48,761 nt of DNA from Methanofastidiosum sp. (GTDB taxonomy: Archaea; Methanobacteriota_B; Thermococci; Methanofastidiosales; Methanofastidiosaceae): positions 1 to 48,761 of the forward strand of contig JABLXD010000013.1 in the NCBI GenBank assembly GCA_013178285.1, given 5' to 3'. The position numbers and the translations under genes were made by a program. The notes below the pieces were generated by a model, which searched no databases, had not been told where the DNA came from, and saw only the letters and a list, made by a program, of their open reading frames with translations. Each line of letters starts with the position of its first letter. Position 1 is the first letter of the stretch. Positions 31,041 through 38,913 of this stretch are shown here, piece by piece.

Positions 31041-33247
31041 TGCCTTTGTCTCACCCCTTACTCAAAGGGGAGATTTCACCTAGAGCCTATCAAGAAACTA
31101 TTTTTGTAAAAAGTAAAGATAAAAACACTTTAGTTATTTTGCCAACTGGGCTTGGAAAAACATACATAGCAATTCTACTTACGGCGTATACCCTTCAATC
31201 TAAAGAAAAAAAAGTTTTAGTCCTTGCACCTACTAAACCACTAGCGGAACAACATTTAAAATCATTTTCAGAGATATTAAATATTGAAAAAGAAAGTTTT
31301 TCTCTTCTAACTGGAACTGTATCCCCTATAAAAAGGGAGGATCTTTATACAGAATCATTAGTTATTATAGCGACTCCACAGGTGATAGAAAACGACATTC
31401 TAACTGGAAAAATAGACCTAGATGAATTTGGACTTATAATTTTTGATGAGGCGCACCGTGCAACGGGGGATTATGCTTATACATACATAGCGGAAAAGGC
31501 AATCTCAAAAGATATAAGAATATTAGGATTAACTGCATCCCCTGCATCTGACAAAGAAAAGATGCAGGATATAATCAAAAATCTTGGAATAGAAAATATT
31601 GAAATTAGAAATGAAAATTCGCCTGATGTAAAATCATATGTTCAAGAATTAGATATTTCATGGATTTCTGTAAAACTTCCAGAAGAATTTCTAGAAATTA
31701 AAAAGTTACTCGAAATTTTACTAAAAAAGGAAATTAAAGATCTAAAAGATCTAGGATTTTTTTCATCGTTAGAAGTGACAAAGAAAGAAATACTTGCTAC
31801 AGTACCAAAAATAAACAATAAAATTAAAGAAGTGCCATTAAAAGAAAAATCAGTTTATTATGGGGCTCTCAAATCTCAAGCAAAGGCCCTAAAGATACAT
31901 CACGCTCTGGAGCTACTAGAAACTCAAGGGATATCTCCCTTGATATCCTATTTTAAAAGAATGAGAGAAGGCAAAAGTCGTTCTTCTATTGAATTACTTT
32001 CTGAAAAAAATATAATGAAGATATTGACAATGGCCGATAATCTTAGTCAACGAGGTATTGAACATCCAAAGCTTTCAAAATTATATGAAATTGTAGTCAA
32101 TGAAGTAAAAAAAGGCAAGAACATAATAATTTTTTCACATTATAGAGATACTACTATGAGAATCGTGAAAGAGTTAAGTAAATTTGAAGGCGTGAATGTT
32201 GAAAGATTTGTTGGTCAAGCTTCAAAAAAAGGGGATGAAGGCCTATCTCAGAAAAAGCAAAAAGAGATAATTGAAAGATTTAGATTAGGAGAATTTAATG
32301 TCCTTGTTGCCACCTCCGTTGCAGAAGAGGGGCTTGATATACCAGAGGTAGACATGGTGATATTATTTGAACCTGTTCCTTCAGAGATAAGATCAATTCA
32401 AAGAAGAGGTAGAACTGCTAGAAGAAGAAGTGGAGAAGTCGTAATTCTTATGGCGGAAAAAACAAGAGACGAAGGATATTATTGGGCAAGTAAAAAGAAA
32501 GAAAGACAGATGAAACATACTGTAATGGAACTAAAACGAGATTTTACTAAAAATGAAGGGGTGTCTATGGCTGAGAAGGGTCAGAGTAAATTAAAGGATT
32601 TTTTGGTGATGCCAGAAATAATAGTGGACGACAGAGAAGACAAAAGAGTGGTAAAAATACTATCAGAGATTGCAAGGATTAAGGTAAATCGTTTAGACGT
32701 AGGCGACTATATCTTATCTAATAGAATAGGGGTTGAAAGAAAATCTTCTCATGATTTTATAGAATCTCTTATCAAAGGAACTCTTTTCCCACAAATTTTA
32801 TCTCTATCAAACGCTTATGAAGTTCCCTTATTAATAGTTGAAGGAGAAGATGTCTATTCAGTAAGAAATATGGATAAAAAATCCATACGTGGGGCAATTA
32901 TATCCGCCATGGTTGATCTCAGAGTTAGAGTTATTTTTACTAATACCCCGGAAGAAACAGCAAATTATCTTGTAGAGATATCATTAAGGGAGCAGAAAGA
33001 AAAAGATAGACTGCCCGCAATTAGGGGTGAAAAAAAAGTAATGAGTTTAAAAGAAAAACAGCTATTTATAGTAGAAGGCCTTCCAGAGGTATCTTCAGTT
33101 CTTTCAAGGAGGCTTTTGAGAAGGTTTGGCAGCGTTCTTGGAGTTTTCAACGCTGATGAAATAGAACTCAAGGACGTTGAAGGCGTTGGAGAAATTAAGG
33201 CTAAGAAGATAAGAGATGTTATAGATTCTCAGTATGAAGAAATTTAA
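31040..33247 (+). CDS. hef: Hef, archaeal XPF/FANCM-like fork helicase-nuclease
   Basis: This is a 735-aa protein. It has an N-terminal SF2 helicase: VILPTGLGKTYIAILL (Walker A, about 32-47), LIIFDEAHRATGDYAY (about 132-147), LTASPAS and a C-lobe with VATSVAEEGLDIPEVD and QRRGRTARRR (about 450-460). A Hef-specific helical insertion lies between the lobes (about 205-340). The ERCC4 nuclease follows with IIVDDREDKR (about 528-537) and GDYILSNRIGVERKSSHDF (about 555-573), the full GDXnERKX3D site. Tandem helix-hairpin-helix motifs end the protein (FGSVLGVFNADEIELKDVEG). It processes stalled replication forks and branched DNA. All catalytic motifs are intact. Confidence 0.95.
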   Translation: MPLSHPLLKGEISPRAYQETIFVKSKDKNTLVILPTGLGKTYIAILLTAYTLQSKEKKVLVLAPTKPLAEQHLKSFSEILNIEKESFSLLTGTVSPIKREDLYTESLVIIATPQVIENDILTGKIDLDEFGLIIFDEAHRATGDYAYTYIAEKAISKDIRILGLTASPASDKEKMQDIIKNLGIENIEIRNENSPDVKSYVQELDISWISVKLPEEFLEIKKLLEILLKKEIKDLKDLGFFSSLEVTKKEILATVPKINNKIKEVPLKEKSVYYGALKSQAKALKIHHALELLETQGISPLISYFKRMREGKSRSSIELLSEKNIMKILTMADNLSQRGIEHPKLSKLYEIVVNEVKKGKNIIIFSHYRDTTMRIVKELSKFEGVNVERFVGQASKKGDEGLSQKKQKEIIERFRLGEFNVLVATSVAEEGLDIPEVDMVILFEPVPSEIRSIQRRGRTARRRSGEVVILMAEKTRDEGYYWASKKKERQMKHTVMELKRDFTKNEGVSMAEKGQSKLKDFLVMPEIIVDDREDKRVVKILSEIARIKVNRLDVGDYILSNRIGVERKSSHDFIESLIKGTLFPQILSLSNAYEVPLLIVEGEDVYSVRNMDKKSIRGAIISAMVDLRVRVIFTNTPEETANYLVEISLREQKEKDRLPAIRGEKKVMSLKEKQLFIVEGLPEVSSVLSRRLLRRFGSVLGVFNADEIELKDVEGVGEIKAKKIRDVIDSQYEEI

Positions 33248-33332
33248 TTTCTTTATTGCTAATCAATAATTAACCAAAAGATTTAAATATTAAAAAGCAA
33301 TAATTTATATTAGCAGTAATAGGTGATTAGTT

Positions 33333-33494
33333 ATGAGAGGAAAAAACGATGATGAAGCAAGAAAATTCTTTAAACAGGCAAAAAGAATGAAAGATAGGGC
33401 TGAAGTAAATATAAAAAAGAGAAATTTCTTTCTAGCATCTATTGAAATAGATGTCGCAAACAGACTTCTTGAAGAAGGAAGTAAGTTTCTCTAA
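33333..33494 (+). CDS. Small helical protein, 53 aa
   Basis: The start is ATG 33333, with AGGTGAT (33321-33327) five bases upstream and TATA-like TTTAAATAT about 50 nt upstream. The sequence is rich in Lys/Arg/Glu with a helical repeat (EARKFFKQAKRMKDRAEVNI, then FFLASIEIDVANRLLEEG), resembling a short TPR or HEPN-like helical hairpin. I know no family for it. It has its own promoter and ribosome site and is followed by a T-rich tract, so it looks like a real single-gene unit. There are no membrane or metal-binding motifs. Confidence 0.65.
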   Translation: MRGKNDDEARKFFKQAKRMKDRAEVNIKKRNFFLASIEIDVANRLLEEGSKFL

Positions 33495-33520
33495 ATTTTA
33501 TTTTTAATTTTGTATACTTT
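33495..33520 (+). terminator. T-rich terminator-like tract
   Basis: The stop of the 53-aa gene runs into TTTTATTTTTAATTTTG, a plausible archaeal termination signal before the promoter of the next operon. Confidence 0.3.
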
Positions 33521-33611
33521 TCTAATCAATCTATTAGTTAATTAAAATTCGAAAATCAGCGTAATCGTATTATACAATAGCCTTATATATAAAATCTATA
33601 AAATCTAAACA

Positions 33612-34292
33612 ATGTTATCCGGCGATATACTAGGCCTAATAATAGTCTATGGCTATGTGGCTGTTTTACTCTTTATCTCTGAAAAAATTTTATATAAATA
33701 TAAAGTACTCAGTCGTAAATTTCTCCATATAATGGTTGGGAATATAATGTTTATATTGCCCATCTTTGAAACTAGATTTGCAATTACTTTTCTAGCAGCG
33801 GCACCTTTTATACCTCTGACTTTTTTAATGAGCCCCTACTCACCGCTAAATATCAAGGATAGAATTTCTTCATCTGGACATGGGCTTGGCTTAGTGTACT
33901 ACGCTATTTCTTGGACAATTCTTGCATTTTTATTCTTCGATAAACCTTGGATTATTGCTGTAGGTATAGCTGCGATGTCATATGGGGATGGAATGGCATC
34001 CTTAATTGGAACTAGATTTGGCAAAAGGAAATATCATTTCTTTGGTGAAACAAAAAGTATCGAAGGATCAATTGCAATGTTTGTTACACTAGTTTCTGTT
34101 TTGTGGATTGCATTAAAATTCTACAATTACTTGTTTTCAAGTGTAACAATAGTCCCAATGAATTATGTTATTTTAATTTTTGTTCCTTTTGTTGCAACTT
34201 TCTTTGAAGCTGTTACACCTAAAGGCCTCGATAATTTGACGGCTTGTTTTTCTGCAACTATTCTTTATTACTTACTGGCGATGGTGGTATAA
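33612..34292 (+). CDS. CTP-dependent polyprenol/phytol kinase-like membrane protein
   Basis: This is a 226-aa integral membrane protein with about seven helices. The family pattern of dolichol, phytol and diacylglycerol kinases using CTP is present: LSRKFLHIMVGN (about 33-44), GLGLVYYAISWTILAFLFFD (about 96-115), AAMSYGDGMASLIGTRFGKR (about 124-143, the nucleotide-binding region with Asp), ETKSIEGSIAMFV (about 149-161) and a final EAVTPKGLDNLTA. In archaea it could phosphorylate isoprenoid alcohols for membrane lipids or glycosyl carriers. TATA-like CTTATATATA at 33582-33591 precedes ATG 33612. The next gene starts within its stop codon. Confidence 0.88.
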   Translation: MLSGDILGLIIVYGYVAVLLFISEKILYKYKVLSRKFLHIMVGNIMFILPIFETRFAITFLAAAPFIPLTFLMSPYSPLNIKDRISSSGHGLGLVYYAISWTILAFLFFDKPWIIAVGIAAMSYGDGMASLIGTRFGKRKYHFFGETKSIEGSIAMFVTLVSVLWIALKFYNYLFSSVTIVPMNYVILIFVPFVATFFEAVTPKGLDNLTACFSATILYYLLAMVV

Positions 34293-34906
34293 TGAGATTT
34301 ATTATAATTGACGGATTAGATGGGGCAGGAAAAGATACCCATGCTAATTTAATTCGTAATAGGTATTTGAACAAAGGAGATAAAGTAATACTACGTTCTC
34401 ATCCAGAAGACGACAATAATTTTGGAATAAAAGCTAAGAGTTCACTTTTAGGTAAAGGTAAATTAAATTATATTAAAGCTTCCATCTACTATGCTTTTGA
34501 CGTTATTAGATCAGTCAGGAAATATTATGGAAAAGGTGATGACACTTTGATTGTTGTACGTTACCTTATGGGCGTAGCTTATTTGCCTTTACCTTTGGCC
34601 AAATTATTATACAAATTTTTTGCTACAATTCTCCCCACTTCAAATTATATGTTCTTTTTGGATGTTGAACCGCAGGAATCTCTAAAAAGACTTGCCAAAA
34701 GAAATGAAAAAGAGATGTTTGAGAATCTTGACGATCTTGTTAAAGTAAGAGAAAAGGCATTAAATTTAGCAAGTAATTGGAATATAATAAATACTTGCTA
34801 TTCTATAGAAGAAGTCCAGAAACAAATAGAAGTTATTCTAGATACTTTAGACAATGGGAAAGATAAATCCAATTTTTTAGATACTTCAAAACAAATGCAA
34901 AATTAA
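34292..34906 (+). CDS. Thymidylate kinase-like P-loop kinase
   Basis: This is a 204-aa protein from ATG 34292, one base overlapping the stop of the polyprenol kinase gene (TAATG) with GGTGGT upstream. Walker A is DGLDGAGKDTHANLI (about 6-20), like thymidylate kinases, where GKST is usual. The LID region (ESLKRLAKRNEKEMFENLDD, about 130-149) is present, but the TMP kinase DRY motif is replaced by VRYLMGVAYLP, so the substrate may not be dTMP. Coupling to a lipid or polyprenol kinase-like gene hints at a shared pathway, perhaps successive phosphorylations; this is inference. Confidence 0.8.
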   Translation: MRFIIIDGLDGAGKDTHANLIRNRYLNKGDKVILRSHPEDDNNFGIKAKSSLLGKGKLNYIKASIYYAFDVIRSVRKYYGKGDDTLIVVRYLMGVAYLPLPLAKLLYKFFATILPTSNYMFFLDVEPQESLKRLAKRNEKEMFENLDDLVKVREKALNLASNWNIINTCYSIEEVQKQIEVILDTLDNGKDKSNFLDTSKQMQN

Positions 34907-34929
34907 TAAAAATAAATTAGATTATTTTT

Positions 34930-36045
34930 TTAATCTAATTTTTCAAATCTCTTTTCTAATTCTCTAAGAACTTTTGGAAGAGTTGTATATTCCATATCTT
35001 CACAGGGCAATCTGTGTGGTTCAAATGGACCGTGGCGCCTCATATAATCGGCAACTCTTTGTGCTTTTCTTCTAGCAAGGTCGTATGCTGGGTCATCAAA
35101 TAAGTCTACAGGCCCGATTAACCTTCCATTAGCAATCTGGAATCCCAGTGCAATTACTCTTGGAGGCCCGTCGAATCTAGTACAAACCGCATTTTTTTGG
35201 CTTACAGGCATCAATGGCCCATTGTGGGATCCTCTCATCCAGCCAGCAACAAGGTGTGGAAATGCGAAAGGTTCTAACACTTCACCTACTGCAGGAAGAC
35301 CAGACTGAGCTCTGACTAAAGCTACAGGGTCGTCTTTTCCTACATATTCCCCCGCTATTTGATAAAGTTTTTCAGTGCTTACAGTTGCTACAGCTTCATC
35401 TGAAGATAATTTTCCACCCTTCTTGGGATATACTCTTTTTATTACATACCTAGATTTAGCACCGACTAATGCAAGCATTTTGTAAAGTTCTTCAGGGCAG
35501 TCCATGAATACTCTTTTGCTTTCTAAGATATCCCATATCTCAAATCTAAATCCTGAAGTTGCATTCGGATCTATGACCAATCCTATTGTGTTAAATGGAT
35601 CAGCAAATATTTTATACATTGGTAAATTAAAAGCTCCGGGGTCAGTTTTATCCATCATAAACGCAATTAATGGCTCTGCCTTTCTTTCTTCAAATTCTAA
35701 CTCTGCAATTCCTGGTCCCATCCCTCTCACATTTCCGCTAAATGCTTCAGCTAAGAGATCTTGACCTGCGCCGTAAAGTTTCAATTCTTTAGCAACTTTT
35801 GTTGCTTTTTCAAAGGTATCCCATGCAAGATGATGGACTTCTTCGCAATCTACACCTTTTCTGTGCGTCATTATTAATTCTAAGTCGTCACCACAGTTTG
35901 TTACGTGGAAATCAATTAGAAGCTTACCTTTTTCTTTTTCTAATTCTTTTTTAGCTGTTTGAATTAAATCTGGATGGACCAAAGCATGGCCTGGCCATCC
36001 ACCAACATCTGCTTTAATAAGAGAAACTGTTGTTTTTTCTCCCAT
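34930..36045 (-). CDS. fbp: Fructose-1,6-bisphosphate aldolase/phosphatase
   Basis: This is a 371-aa protein of the archaeal bifunctional FBPA/P family. It starts with KTTVSLIKADVGGWPGHALV (about 4-23) and contains FHVTNCGDDLELIMTHRKGV (metal-binding Asp pair), FMMDKTDPGAFNLPMYKIF, SHNGPLMPV, and the conserved C-terminus DMEYTTLPKVLRELEKRF. It makes fructose 6-phosphate from triose phosphates in gluconeogenesis, with aldolase and phosphatase at one site. The ATG at 36045 directly follows the uS2 stop with no gap, so the gene belongs to the ribosomal operon. Confidence 0.96.
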   Translation of the reverse strand: MGEKTTVSLIKADVGGWPGHALVHPDLIQTAKKELEKEKGKLLIDFHVTNCGDDLELIMTHRKGVDCEEVHHLAWDTFEKATKVAKELKLYGAGQDLLAEAFSGNVRGMGPGIAELEFEERKAEPLIAFMMDKTDPGAFNLPMYKIFADPFNTIGLVIDPNATSGFRFEIWDILESKRVFMDCPEELYKMLALVGAKSRYVIKRVYPKKGGKLSSDEAVATVSTEKLYQIAGEYVGKDDPVALVRAQSGLPAVGEVLEPFAFPHLVAGWMRGSHNGPLMPVSQKNAVCTRFDGPPRVIALGFQIANGRLIGPVDLFDDPAYDLARRKAQRVADYMRRHGPFEPHRLPCEDMEYTTLPKVLRELEKRFEKLD

Positions 36046-36654
36046 TTAATCCTCCTCATCCTTTGATTTAAAATCATCAATTGAGAATGGAGGCTCCTCA
36101 CCATCTTTTATTTGCCCTTTAGCTTTCATCATTTCCCTAGCAATAAGATAGTAAACAAGTGCTAAGGCTTTTTTACCTTTGTTGTTTGTTGGCACAACTA
36201 AATCAACGTTTGAAAGATAGTTTTCTGAGTCGCATAAGGCGACTACGGGTATTTTTGCAAGTCCAGCTTCCCTTAATATTTGATAGTCTGCTCTTGGATC
36301 TGTCAATATGACTACCTCAGGCTCAATGAAATCCTCACAGTTTGGATTTGTTAAAGATCCTGGAATGAATCTTTTTGTGATTGTTTTTGCGCCTGTTTTC
36401 TGACCAAACGCTAATACTGGCTTGAATCCATAAATTCTTGATGATACAACAAGAATTTTTTCAGGTTCAAATTTGGCAAGAAACTTTCCAACTTTTTCAA
36501 TCTTTTTATTTGTTTCATTTATATCAAGGATATAAAGACCATCTTGTCTTATCCTAAATATGTACCTTTCCATGTCCCTTGTTTTTTGGGTCGTTCCAAT
36601 GTGTATTCCAGATGCAAGGTACAAATCAAGGGGTACTAACATTTCATCACTCAT
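36046..36654 (-). CDS. rps2: Small ribosomal subunit protein uS2
   Basis: This is a 202-aa archaeal uS2: LDLYLASGIHIGTTQKTRDM near the start, then FIFRIRQDGLYILDINETNK-type core, ILVVSSRIYGFKPVLAFGQK, PGSLTNP and VVALCDSENYLSNVDLVVPT with NNKGKKALALVYYLIAREM. The start at 36654 overlaps the stop of the enolase-like gene by one base (TAATG). The short acidic tail (SIDDFKSKDEED) is normal. It binds the 30S head and is needed for translation initiation. Confidence 0.97.
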   Translation of the reverse strand: MSDEMLVPLDLYLASGIHIGTTQKTRDMERYIFRIRQDGLYILDINETNKKIEKVGKFLAKFEPEKILVVSSRIYGFKPVLAFGQKTGAKTITKRFIPGSLTNPNCEDFIEPEVVILTDPRADYQILREAGLAKIPVVALCDSENYLSNVDLVVPTNNKGKKALALVYYLIAREMMKAKGQIKDGEEPPFSIDDFKSKDEED

Positions 36655-37253
36655 TAAATCTCCTCTCCTAAATATTCTTTAATTCTTATTAGTTCATTTA
36701 TTATCTGGATATTATCTTCCATTGCTTCCAAATACCTAAGATTAAATGCCAAAGCTATGTGGCATACGCCTTCATCAACTGCATGGATAATACAGTTCTT
36801 ATCCTCATTTGATGCCGCATATATCTGAGATATTGTATCTAACTCTATTCTTTTGGGTTTTTGATTGGCCTTTATTTCTTTTAGATCCATATCGAATATT
36901 TTTCCCCCAATATTCAATAAAGGCATTTTTCCTTCGTATATACCTCCAAGGTATCTAAAAAGAGGCAACGAATAAAAAGAAGATGCTGCTTTGGCAGATG
37001 CCAAAGACAAAGCAAATCTTATTTTAGTATATGGCGTTATTTCACAAAGTAATTCATCTAGTGATTTCTGTTCAATCGCATCCAAACCTGCAAGCTCAGG
37101 CAATACAACTTCTTCAATTTCAGAAATATCTTCCTCAAAAGGTACAGAAGCCCTTCCAAAACTTGAAGATGTATAGATATCTATCTCTACAATATTTTTC
37201 TCTCTATTACTGTTGTAAACCGTCCTTGCTCTTATATCCTCTATTACGGTCAA
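36654..37253 (-). CDS. Half-length degenerate enolase-like protein in the ribosomal operon
   Basis: This is a 199-aa protein. In archaea a full enolase (about 420 aa) often stands between rpoN/rpoK and rps2; this gene is at that place. The start TVIEDIRARTVYNSNREKNI (about 2-21) is clearly the enolase N-terminal domain, and the helix PYTKIRFALSLASAKAASSF (about 73-92) and LPLFRYLGGIYEGKMPLLNI (about 96-115) match the domain junction. After that it collapses: the barrel residues that bind Mg2+ and substrate (SGE, DD/NP, KVNQIG, SHRSGE segments) are missing. It ends with a helix and EYLGEEI, not a frameshifted tail. It is therefore unlikely to be catalytic; a retained structural or regulatory role, or slow decay, are possible. 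Confidence 0.8.
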   Translation of the reverse strand: MTVIEDIRARTVYNSNREKNIVEIDIYTSSSFGRASVPFEEDISEIEEVVLPELAGLDAIEQKSLDELLCEITPYTKIRFALSLASAKAASSFYSLPLFRYLGGIYEGKMPLLNIGGKIFDMDLKEIKANQKPKRIELDTISQIYAASNEDKNCIIHAVDEGVCHIALAFNLRYLEAMEDNIQIINELIRIKEYLGEEI

Positions 37254-37282
37254 TCTTTCCTCTCCTTTTCCATTTCCAATGG

Positions 37283-37357
37283 TGGGACCGTCGGGATTTG
37301 AACCCGAGTTTCCACCACCCCAAGGTGAGAGGCTAGTCCAAGCTACCCCACGGTCCC
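37283..37357 (-). tRNA. tRNA-Pro, anticodon GGG
   Basis: The minus strand folds as a 75-nt tRNA: acceptor GGGACCG with CGGTCCC and A73 at 37283, anticodon arm TCACC-TTGGGGT-GGTGG, anticodon GGG, and T arm TCGGG-TTCAAAT-CCCGA. It reads CCC/CCU proline codons. It lies within the ribosomal operon between rpoN and the enolase-like gene, in the same orientation, 29 nt before the latter. No intron and no encoded CCA are seen. Confidence 0.95.
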
Positions 37358-37392
37358 ATGTGAAATCGACTATAAACTATTAAAATATAAAA

Positions 37393-37587
37393 TTATATTT
37401 TATAGTCGAGCAGTTCGTCTATTAGATCAACATGAGTTAGAAGCATTCTTCTGCAACAATATCTTGTTAGCCCCATGTCATCTAATATTTTTTCTGTTTC
37501 TTCCCCTTTGCTTAGCCTTTCTAAATAAGGCTCATAAAGATGTCCAATAACTTTACCACAAGTAAAACATCTTACAGGGATTATCAA
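37393..37587 (-). CDS. rpoN: RNA polymerase subunit RpoN (Rpb10)
   Basis: This is a 64-aa archaeal RNA polymerase subunit N. The zinc-binding signature is [20 protein letters not shown] (CxxC) at the start and [20 protein letters not shown] (CC) near residues 40-60. It is the full expected length. It lies four bases after the uS9 stop, in the usual archaeal order eL18-uL13-uS9-RpoN. RpoK, which often follows, is absent here; a tRNA-Pro gene occupies that place. Confidence 0.97.
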   Translation of the reverse strand: MIIPVRCFTCGKVIGHLYEPYLERLSKGEETEKILDDMGLTRYCCRRMLLTHVDLIDELLDYKI

Positions 37588-37591
37588 AAGA

Positions 37592-37996
37592 TCACCTGTA
37601 GGATTTCTGTCTTCTTGCTCTTGGTCCTTTAGAAGACTTACTTGGCTTGTGCTCTTCTGTTCTCCTTGAATCTCCTCTCAATAGGATTCTGTCATATCCT
37701 AAATAAGCTTCTTTCAAAGAGTTGTCCTGGGTAAATTCGACAATGCCTCTGGCTATTGCAATTCTGCATGCATCGGCTTGTCCCATAATACCTCCACCAC
37801 GGACATCAATATCAATATCAACTGTATTGGCTGTGTCTCCAGCAAGAAGAATTGGTTCAAACATTTTTAATCTTACCAATTCTGGTTCAACTATTGGAAG
37901 TGGTTTGCTGTTAATTCTTACTCTCCCCTTACCTTCCTTAACAGTCGCTCTTGCAACTGCTTTTTTTCTTTTACCAACTGACTGAATAACTTTCAT
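37592..37996 (-). CDS. rps9: Small ribosomal subunit protein uS9
   Basis: This is a 134-aa archaeal uS9: [20 protein letters not shown] (about 5-24), [20 protein letters not shown] (about 59-78; the conserved GGG and QA), and the C-terminal basic tail [20 protein letters not shown] ending KSYR, which reaches the P-site tRNA. The start ATG 37996 overlaps the uL13 stop by four bases (ATGA). Confidence 0.98.
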   Translation of the reverse strand: MKVIQSVGKRKKAVARATVKEGKGRVRINSKPLPIVEPELVRLKMFEPILLAGDTANTVDIDIDVRGGGIMGQADACRIAIARGIVEFTQDNSLKEAYLGYDRILLRGDSRRTEEHKPSKSSKGPRARRQKSYR

Positions 37997-38418
37997 ACGC
38001 GTCCCCCAAGGAAGCTTGATATTTCTTTTACCTTAAAGTATTTTTTTGTTCTAAGTTTTGAAACATCTGCTTCATTAAATCTAACAAATTCTTTACCTGT
38101 TAAGTCTTCAGGTATGCCAACATAGACCTTTAATTTCTTATATGCTTGTCTTCCTTTGTCTTTCTTCCAAGGTAACATTCCCCTCACAGCTCTTCTGACT
38201 ATTCTGTCAGATCTTTTTGGGAAAAATGAACCTCTCAAAGGATTTGCTATGTCTTTAAACTGTGCTCTTTTCTTGTAAAGGTCAAAGAAATATTCTCTAT
38301 TTCCTGTAATTATAACTTCTTCAGCATTAACTATAAAAACTTCTTCCCCTTCTAAAAGTTTTTTAGCAGCAACTGATGCCATTCTGCCTAGAATCTGATC
38401 TTTTCCATCGATTATCAT
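37993..38418 (-). CDS. rpl13: Large ribosomal subunit protein uL13
   Basis: This is a 141-aa archaeal uL13: [20 protein letters not shown] (about 2-21), [40 protein letters not shown] and [20 protein letters not shown] (about 79-98) are diagnostic. It begins five bases after the eL18 stop and overlaps uS9 by four bases, so the operon is translated in a coupled way. It binds 23S rRNA early in 50S assembly. Confidence 0.98.
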   Translation of the reverse strand: MIIDGKDQILGRMASVAAKKLLEGEEVFIVNAEEVIITGNREYFFDLYKKRAQFKDIANPLRGSFFPKRSDRIVRRAVRGMLPWKKDKGRQAYKKLKVYVGIPEDLTGKEFVRFNEADVSKLRTKKYFKVKEISSFLGGRV

Positions 38419-38422
38419 GAGA

Positions 38423-38782
38423 TCACTCCATTATTTTTACACCGCTACCTCTTGGATTTTCTTTGTAAAGTTCATAAAGAGTTATTGCCCTTCCATTTTT
38501 GTTTATCTTCTCCATGGCGGATTTAGAAAACTTAAATGCAGAAACGGTAACTTTATGATCTAGCTCTCCGCTGCCTAATACTTTTCCAGGAATAATTACG
38601 GTATCCCCATCTTGTGAATATCTATTGATTTTCGATAAGTTCACTTGGGGTAAATGCCTTGTAGGTCTTTTAAATCTCTTCGAAAGATCAATCCACAAGG
38701 GTGTTTTTTCTGAATAGCCTTTGTCTATAAAAAAATCTATAAGACTCAATATATTTGGATTTGTTTTATTTAGTTTTTTCAT
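38423..38782 (-). CDS. rpl18e: Large ribosomal subunit protein eL18
   Basis: This is a 119-aa protein from ATG 38782; GAGGTG (38796-38791) is six bases upstream and doubles as an alternative GTG at 38791. The eL18 pattern is PLWIDLSKRFKRPTRHLPQV, NLSKINRYSQDGDTVIIPGK, VLGSGELDHKVTVSAFKFSK. It is the first gene of the ribosomal operon; the TATA-like TTTAAATAG on the minus strand near 38850 is its likely promoter. It is a 50S protein shared by archaea and eukaryotes. Confidence 0.96.
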   Translation of the reverse strand: MKKLNKTNPNILSLIDFFIDKGYSEKTPLWIDLSKRFKRPTRHLPQVNLSKINRYSQDGDTVIIPGKVLGSGELDHKVTVSAFKFSKSAMEKINKNGRAITLYELYKENPRGSGVKIME

Positions 38783-38913
38783 TAGTTTCACCTCTCAAAC
38801 TCTTACGCTTACGCTCGCCTGAGATTAACATTGATATTTTAATACCCTATTTAAACGTTTCGATGATTTTTAGAATAAAGATATAATTTTAAAAATATTA
38901 AAAAATTATTAAT

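Noticed and set aside
37031-37336. Plus-strand open frame across the enolase-like gene and tRNA-Pro
   Set aside because: It runs antisense through a recognisable gene and a tRNA; its sequence is low-complexity shadow coding.
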